From the NCBI GenBank assembly GCA_910577465.1, contig CAJTMM010000007.1, forward strand, positions 6,105 through 54,951: a stretch of DNA of 48,847 nt, read 5' to 3'. Source of the stretch: an uncultured Muribaculaceae bacterium (lineage in GTDB: Bacteria; Bacteroidota; Bacteroidia; Bacteroidales; Muribaculaceae). The notes under the pieces are model-generated. The model worked only from the letters and a program-made list of their open reading frames with translations, ran no database searches and was not told the DNA's origin. Below are positions 43,803 through 48,847 of this stretch, piece by piece (position 1 is the stretch's first letter; each line of letters opens with the position of its first letter). Made by a program: the position numbers and the translations under genes.

Positions 43803-45196
43803 TTGTCTAAATTATGTTTTATCGCATTAAACAACGGGGTGGACAGGGCTTTTCCTCCCTTATGTGAGAGATGTATGTAGTCCTTATTGGTATAACCCTT
43901 ACGGGTCCATTCCACTATTGCGTCATCGCCGCCCATGGCTTCGCGTGTATCCCAGAATAAACAACGCGCTTCACGAGCAGCTTTACGTTGTGCATCCACC
44001 ATGTGTACTGCCGCTTTCATCGAATGTACTTCCGAGCCGCGTTTTTCCCCTCTGTCACCAATACCCATCATTAATATGTCGGCGTTTGGATAACATTCAC
44101 GCAATCGGTCAACAGCTTTAACCATGCGTTTAGTAAATGACTCGTAATTGGTTTGCTTCGCAGACATTACATTGACTCCGAACTCAAGTATTATCAAATC
44201 ATAATTAATATACCTGGACATTCCGGATACGAGGTTGCCATCCAACTCACTAAGCCGGGTACCAGAATATCCCCTTGAGGACATACAGTCTACCGAAACC
44301 CCTGTAGTATCATTAAGCCACACGCCCAATCCTATCAATGAACCGCCGGATGTAGATACCTCAAAACTTTCTGTAGGACCGTTTATGATTATTGCTTGCA
44401 CCTCCGGAGAACCTGTTACAGAATGCTGTACCGCCTCTCCACCATTAACCTTGGTGGTCACAGTCGTATTTTCGGGAGAGATAAATAAAAACTGGGACTT
44501 ATTCCAGGATTTCAAATGCCCCAATGCCGTAACACCTTTATATGTCGACACGGCTTTTCCTGTAGGTTTATGATAGTGTCCGCTTATTCCAAGATAAGAG
44601 GTATTGGCTTTTCCGCTTACACTATACTCTTTCCATCCGTTACCGCCTTGTCGCAAGCTCCTTCGGAATCCGGGGAATTCGGAATGCATATTCACATATC
44701 CAACGCCAGCACCACCATAGACATCTTGAAGCTGCTCGCGTAAATCTTGTGTTAGTATGTCACCTTCGATATAGCTGTCGCCAAGTACCGCAATCCGTGA
44801 CAATTTACCACTTCGTATGCTGTTACGCAAATGTTCAAGTCCATTGCCGGAAGTGGTGTAATCCTCAATAATCACCAATCCGTTTTCTTTATTCGGTTTT
44901 ACTGCGGCACATTCCGATACTGAAGCGGAATCGGATTGCGACACTTGGGAAGATACAAGTTCCTGTTGAGATTCGGCTGCTTGTGAGTCAATATCAGTCT
45001 CTACGGCATTGATATCCGTTGACACATCGCTATCGGCACTCTTTACAATATCACTCAGCAGATTGAAATCACTAATGTTACCGTTGCTCCATTTTTCTAA
45101 CGGAAGAAATGATATTGCCGCAACGATTGCAATGGCAATGACAATCAGGGATACTACTCTCCAAGGTGAACTCTTATGATTATTTGATGATGGCAT
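43799..45196 (-). CDS. Membrane-anchored SGNH/GDSL-fold protein
   Basis: The 465-residue protein has an N-terminal membrane anchor (about 13-32), a Ser/Asp-rich linker (about 45-115), then an SGNH domain with VLGDSYIEGD (block I), EFGVNVMSAK (block III Asn) and DYIHLSHKGG (Asp/His). It resembles the downstream SGNH protein in layout, suggesting duplication. It probably acts in the periplasm with the MBOAT acyltransferase. Its start abuts a 14-base tandem duplication that spaces it from the menF-like gene. Confidence 0.82.
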   Translation of the reverse strand: MPSSNNHKSSPWRVVSLIVIAIAIVAAISFLPLEKWSNGNISDFNLLSDIVKSADSDVSTDINAVETDIDSQAAESQQELVSSQVSQSDSASVSECAAVKPNKENGLVIIEDYTTSGNGLEHLRNSIRSGKLSRIAVLGDSYIEGDILTQDLREQLQDVYGGAGVGYVNMHSEFPGFRRSLRQGGNGWKEYSVSGKANTSYLGISGHYHKPTGKAVSTYKGVTALGHLKSWNKSQFLFISPENTTVTTKVNGGEAVQHSVTGSPEVQAIIINGPTESFEVSTSGGSLIGLGVWLNDTTGVSVDCMSSRGYSGTRLSELDGNLVSGMSRYINYDLIILEFGVNVMSAKQTNYESFTKRMVKAVDRLRECYPNADILMMGIGDRGEKRGSEVHSMKAAVHMVDAQRKAAREARCLFWDTREAMGGDDAIVEWTRKGYTNKDYIHLSHKGGKALSTPLFNAIKHNLDK

Positions 45197-45223
45197 TTAA
45201 TCTCTTAAATTTAATCTCTTAAA
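45196..45223. repeat. Perfect 14-base tandem duplication at a gene junction
   Basis: tttaatctcttaaa occurs twice without a gap (45196-45209 and 45210-45223). One copy contains the menF-like stop codon and the other touches the SGNH start codon. Confidence 0.95.
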
Positions 45224-46356
45224 TTAGTGTTTAATGGGTAAATTAATGATGCTAAACCGTTATCGCCGGTTATGATACGATAGAGCCTGCTCATCTTATA
45301 TGCCGTTTCAATCCATTCACTTTCGCTATTGGATTCAGCCGTTATACCTCCGCCGCCATAAAGCGTATAAAGGAACCCGCTATTGGGCAATTCCGTGACA
45401 GATGCGCACCGCAAATTAACGAACAGTCGTATTTTATCAGGTTGAATCACGCCAATATATCCGCCATAACAAGTCCTGCGATGCTTTTCCATAGATGTAA
45501 TCATGTTTAACGCATGTGCGCGAGGATATCCACAAACGGCAGGTGTCGGAGACAAATCAAGAAGCAACCTGTCTACATCAACAGCCCCCTGTGCCGTAAT
45601 CACATGGCATAGATGTTCTATCTCTCCAAAAGGTAATTGCTGACCAAGACTTACCTCCGGGTTAAGACCGTTACGCATAAACGCCTCACAGATATAATCC
45701 GTGACTATATCATGCTCACGTGTGTTCTTACCATCCCAATCTGCGGCTGAATCGCCTGCCTTACGTGTGCCGGCAAGAGACATTGTGATTGCCGTATTGG
45801 AACTTAACGTATAATCCAATAATAATTCCGGTGTGGCACCAATCCAAAAACCGGTTTTAGAGGTAAAATAAGCATGACGGAAGCAATTGGGGAACTCCGA
45901 GAAATAGCTGTCAATCACATCCGCCGGAGATTTGCAACTCTCAATGCTTACAATGCGGGAGAGTACGGTTTTGCCGCCGTAGGTCTTATGCCAATCGACT
46001 ATTCGTTCAATCTGGCTTTTGTAGGAATCGTAATCGGTGGATTCATCAGGAGTTATGGGACAATAGTCACATTTGTCTACGGAATCCGGCATATTGATTA
46101 TTTCGAACTCCGACATACTTCCTGATATCACAATTCGATTCTCATGTCCAATGCCAAATGGGTTGATTACAAATCCATACTCCCCGGATATGTCATTGAA
46201 TATGTCAGCGGCAATATTATCATCCGCATCACTTACGTTTCCGGCTATGAAATGAATGTCATTCTTACCAGGAAATGCAAATACTGCAAACGGAATGCCC
46301 AACCGCAGACATTTATTTATAGCCTGTTGAGTGCTTGCTGAAATCATATCATTCAA
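45211..46356 (-). CDS. menF: Chorismate-utilising enzyme, probable isochorismate synthase
   Basis: The 381-residue protein has the chorismate-binding fold in its C-terminal part: SLAGTRKAGD, KNTREHDIVTDYI, SPTPAVCGYPRAHA, EKHRRTCYGGYIGV and LYGGGGITAESNSESEWIET. Isochorismate synthase for menaquinone is the likely assignment. Aminodeoxychorismate or anthranilate synthase component I is less likely given the short N terminus. No other men genes are in the window. Its start overlaps the rimO stop by 4 bases. Confidence 0.75.
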   Translation of the reverse strand: MNDMISASTQQAINKCLRLGIPFAVFAFPGKNDIHFIAGNVSDADDNIAADIFNDISGEYGFVINPFGIGHENRIVISGSMSEFEIINMPDSVDKCDYCPITPDESTDYDSYKSQIERIVDWHKTYGGKTVLSRIVSIESCKSPADVIDSYFSEFPNCFRHAYFTSKTGFWIGATPELLLDYTLSSNTAITMSLAGTRKAGDSAADWDGKNTREHDIVTDYICEAFMRNGLNPEVSLGQQLPFGEIEHLCHVITAQGAVDVDRLLLDLSPTPAVCGYPRAHALNMITSMEKHRRTCYGGYIGVIQPDKIRLFVNLRCASVTELPNSGFLYTLYGGGGITAESNSESEWIETAYKMSRLYRIITGDNGLASLIYPLNTNLRD

Positions 46357-47651
46357 ATCACCTCAGCTAAAAGTTCAAACGGCATACTGTCTACAATACG
46401 TACATTGTAAAAGTTTCCGGGTTCGAGTTTGATATTTTTTGAAATCAATACCTCCGGATCCACTTCGGGGGAATCAAACTCACTTCTACCTATATAATAA
46501 TCTGAATCCTCACGGTCGATTATGACACGCATCTCCTCCCCTACCTTAGAACTCTGTATCTCAGCGGAGATACGTTCCTGTTCCTCCATAAGCATGTCAA
46601 GACGATCGTCCTTAACCTGCTGCGGTATGATATCTTGGAAATTTAAGGCGGCATATGTGTCTTCCTCTTCGCAGTAGGCAAATGCCCCCATTCGCTCAAA
46701 ACGTTGTTCCCTTACAAAATCCATCAATTCCTCGAATTCAGCATCGCCCTCCCCGGGGAATCCTACCATAAGTGTAGTACGTATATGTATTCCCGGAACT
46801 TTTTCACGGATTTTTTTTAACAAAGCCTTGGTCTCGGCACCTGTTATATGGCGCCGCATATTGGAAAGCACCTTGTCGGATATGTGTTGTAACGCGATAT
46901 CAAGATAGCGGCACACATTCCTGTTACGTACCATGGCATCCAATAATTCATCGGGAAAATCAGCCGGATAGGCATAGTGCAGGCGAATCCATTCCACTCC
47001 CGGCACTGCCGCGATGGCATCAATCAGCTCCCCTATGGCATGTTTGCCGTAGAGGTCCTTGCCATAGTTGGTCAGTTCCTGAGCTATTACATTGAATTCC
47101 TTGACACCCCGGCTTACCAATCTACGTACTTCCGACACGATTTCCTCAATGGAGCGTGACTTGTAACGTCCGGTTATCAACGGAATCGCGCAAAATGCAC
47201 AAAATCGGTTACATCCTTCTGCTATCTTTAGATAAGCATGATGGCGCGGCGTGGTTATGACCCGATCGTAATGTGCGGCAGATGGATACTTGTGCGTCAA
47301 ATGCGATACGAGATTATGCCAATCGGTTTTACCATACCATCCATCTACATCGGTTATCTCCTTGGGCAATTCCTCAGCATAGCGTTGCGACAGACACCCC
47401 ATAACATAAACCTCTTTGACAAGTCCTCGTTTTTTTGCATCACACCATCCCAGAATCGTATTGATTGATTCCTCCTTGGCGTCACCTATAAATCCGCAGG
47501 TATTAATGACAACTATATCTAATTGACGGGTATCCGTGGACTCATATACCGAATCCATGCCGGCATCCTGCAACATCTTCATCAGCCGCTCGGAATCTAC
47601 AAGATTCTTTGAGCAGCCCAGCGATATGACATTGACCCTCCTTGCAGCCAT
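46353..47651 (-). CDS. rimO: Ribosomal protein S12 methylthiotransferase
   Basis: A 432-residue MiaB/RimO-type radical SAM enzyme. The N-terminal auxiliary cluster uses Cys13 (LGCSKN), Cys52 (TCGFIG) and Cys86 (MGCLSQR), and the radical SAM cluster is Cys147, Cys151 and Cys154 in EGCNRFCAFC. A TRAM domain ends the protein. RimO methylthiolates an Asp of ribosomal protein S12. LGCSKNLVDSE favours RimO over MiaB. It shares one base with the ftsY stop. Confidence 0.95.
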   Translation of the reverse strand: MAARRVNVISLGCSKNLVDSERLMKMLQDAGMDSVYESTDTRQLDIVVINTCGFIGDAKEESINTILGWCDAKKRGLVKEVYVMGCLSQRYAEELPKEITDVDGWYGKTDWHNLVSHLTHKYPSAAHYDRVITTPRHHAYLKIAEGCNRFCAFCAIPLITGRYKSRSIEEIVSEVRRLVSRGVKEFNVIAQELTNYGKDLYGKHAIGELIDAIAAVPGVEWIRLHYAYPADFPDELLDAMVRNRNVCRYLDIALQHISDKVLSNMRRHITGAETKALLKKIREKVPGIHIRTTLMVGFPGEGDAEFEELMDFVREQRFERMGAFAYCEEEDTYAALNFQDIIPQQVKDDRLDMLMEEQERISAEIQSSKVGEEMRVIIDREDSDYYIGRSEFDSPEVDPEVLISKNIKLEPGNFYNVRIVDSMPFELLAEVI

Positions 47652-48610
47652 TATTTCTCCCCGAAAAGTGATTCCACAAATTCCTTCTTATGAAAAACCT
47701 GCAAGTCGTCGATGCCCTCGCCCAAACCGATGTACTTAACCGGAATTTTGAATTGGTCGCTGATACCGATAACCACACCACCCTTGGCAGTACCATCGAG
47801 TTTGGTTATGGCAAGTTCATTGACCTGTGTTGCCGCCACAAATTGGCGAGCCTGTTCAAACGCATTTTGACCAGTGCTTCCGTCAAGTACCAAAAGCACT
47901 TCATGAGGCGCGTCAGGAACCACCTTCTGCATTACCTTACGTATTTTCGTAAGTTCGTCCATCAGGCCTTTCTTATTATGCAGACGTCCGGCAGTATCTA
48001 TAATCACTACATCGACATCATTAGCTTTCGCGCTTTGCAGCGTGTCGAATGCCACTGATGCCGGATCGGATCCGAGTTTTTGCTTCACGACAGGCACTCC
48101 GGCTCGTTCGCCCCATATATCAAGCTGCTCCACCGCAGCTGCACGGAATGTGTCGGCAGCTCCGAGCATCACCTTATTGCCCGCCTTCTTAAACTGCGAA
48201 GCAAGTTTCCCGATAGTAGTAGTCTTACCTACCCCATTGACACCCACTACCATTATGACATGCGGTTTATGCCCTTGAGGAACTGTAAAATCCGGCAAAT
48301 TTGCTTCATTGTCATTCTCTGCAAGCAATTCTGTTATTTCCTCACAAAGCCAACGGTTCAACTCCGAAGTGCTTACATATTTGTCACGAGCCACTCGGGC
48401 CTGTAACCGTTCTATGATTTTCAATGTCGTATCAACACCGACATCCGACGTGATAAAAATCTCTTCCAGATTATCAAGAAAATCATCATCAATAGTTTTC
48501 TTTCCTGCCAATGCACGAGCTATCTTATCGAACACACCAGTTTTGGTACGTTCAAGCCCTTTATCGAGTGTCGCTTTCTTCTCTTTAGAAAAAAAATTAA
48601 AAATTCCCAT
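47651..48610 (-). CDS. ftsY: Signal recognition particle receptor FtsY
   Basis: SRP-family GTPase of 319 residues, with a short N domain and no long acidic A domain, as is common in Bacteroidota. GTPase motifs are VGVNGVGKTTT (G1), GAADTFRAAAVEQL, DTAGRLHNKKGLMDEL (G3) and TKLDGTAKGG (G4/G5). It docks ribosome-SRP complexes to the membrane. It is the first gene of a tight run with rimO, the menF-like gene, two SGNH genes and the MBOAT gene, preceded by a consensus promoter. Confidence 0.96.
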   Translation of the reverse strand: MGIFNFFSKEKKATLDKGLERTKTGVFDKIARALAGKKTIDDDFLDNLEEIFITSDVGVDTTLKIIERLQARVARDKYVSTSELNRWLCEEITELLAENDNEANLPDFTVPQGHKPHVIMVVGVNGVGKTTTIGKLASQFKKAGNKVMLGAADTFRAAAVEQLDIWGERAGVPVVKQKLGSDPASVAFDTLQSAKANDVDVVIIDTAGRLHNKKGLMDELTKIRKVMQKVVPDAPHEVLLVLDGSTGQNAFEQARQFVAATQVNELAITKLDGTAKGGVVIGISDQFKIPVKYIGLGEGIDDLQVFHKKEFVESLFGEK

Positions 48611-48847
48611 TATAAAACGGAGTTATATTCGAATTGCAAATATACGAATAAGTCGGGGGCAAAAGCAAATATTCTTTGCATTTTGTCAAGCCATCGGTAT
48701 TCTTGTCCGGCATATAAAAGATGAACAATCTACGAGTGTGCTTCAATCAGTGATAATTTATACATGACATTATCGTTGCTCTCGTTTTCAAGCAGATGCA
48801 TCTATTGGTTAAGTATTGTTAATTAAGTTAATATTTGCAAATGGGGG
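48611..48847. other. Upstream region of ftsY
   Basis: Contains the ftsY promoter. Near the right edge TTG at 48805 and a near-match AATATTTG (48830-48837) may belong to a divergent plus-strand gene beyond the window, but the spacing is 22 bases and one base differs. I see no gene. Confidence 0.4.
48637..48669 (-). promoter_or_regulatory. Promoter of the ftsY gene cluster
   Basis: On the minus strand TTTG (48666-48669), 21 bases, then TATATTTG (48637-48644) form a full -33/-7 pair about 26 bases before the ftsY start. Confidence 0.7.

Noticed and set aside
48764..48826. Short plus-strand frame near the right edge
   Set aside because: About 20 codons, no promoter upstream and no recognisable product.

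Overview
The window is a chromosomal segment of a gut-type Bacteroidota bacterium, most likely order Bacteroidales (the style resembles Muribaculaceae, but no rRNA is present to fix the family). The evidence is a SusC/SusD pair, a TlpA/DUF4369 thioredoxin-like protein, a Bacteroidales-type coiled-coil lipoprotein, a GH2/DUF4982 beta-galactosidase, few Shine-Dalgarno sequences, and repeated Bacteroidota promoters (TAnnTTTG at -7, several with TTG or TTTG 20-21 bases upstream). I see no phage, insertion sequence, CRISPR array or rRNA.

Layout: 1-3.9 kb holds the end of a thioredoxin-like gene, an array of hairpin repeats, a TonB-type outer-membrane barrel gene and a decayed, repeat-rich spacer. 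From 10.2 back to 3.9 kb runs a seven-gene minus-strand directon: alpha/beta hydrolase, membrane-anchored Mur ligase, D-Ala-D-Ala ligase, EamA transporter, YciI-like protein and two GNAT acetyltransferases. From 10.4 to 19.4 kb lie a GH20 hexosaminidase, rmuC, an ECF sigma factor (minus strand), a dCMP deaminase / S41 protease / 5-formyl-THF cyclo-ligase operon, and an ABC-F ATPase. From 19.4 to 25.3 kb come a small unknown protein, a GH2 beta-galactosidase, an FKBP isomerase, a two-part ThrE-type exporter with a small membrane protein, and a LysR regulator. From 25.3 to 33.1 kb are a LytTR/LytS-type two-component system, a coiled-coil lipoprotein and a SusC/SusD pair with no adjacent glycosidase. 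From 33.2 to 37.4 kb is a tripartite TolC/HlyD/EmrB efflux operon with an unusually structured leader. A tRNA-Gln(CTG) with its own promoter and terminator follows, then nrdD-nrdG. From 48.6 back to 40.9 kb is a tight minus-strand run: ftsY, rimO, a menF-like chorismate-utilising enzyme, two SGNH proteins and an MBOAT acyltransferase.

How genes work together: nrdD/nrdG supply deoxynucleotides anaerobically, and the dCMP deaminase and folate cyclo-ligase feed thymidylate and folate metabolism. The Mur ligase and Ddl point to peptidoglycan stem-peptide synthesis. The two SGNH proteins and the MBOAT protein form a probable O-acylation system for a cell-envelope glycan. The LytTR system lies beside the lipoprotein and SusCD genes and may sense or control envelope functions.

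The most unusual feature I found is the leader of the efflux operon (33170-33422). It has a near-consensus promoter, a hairpin at the predicted 5' end, a 28-codon open frame, and two mutually exclusive inverted repeats, with the small frame's stop codon in the loop of the first. This is the architecture expected of an attenuator or leader-peptide switch. The hairpin repeat array at 1066-1300, with a dispersed copy at 3647-3670, is the second notable feature.
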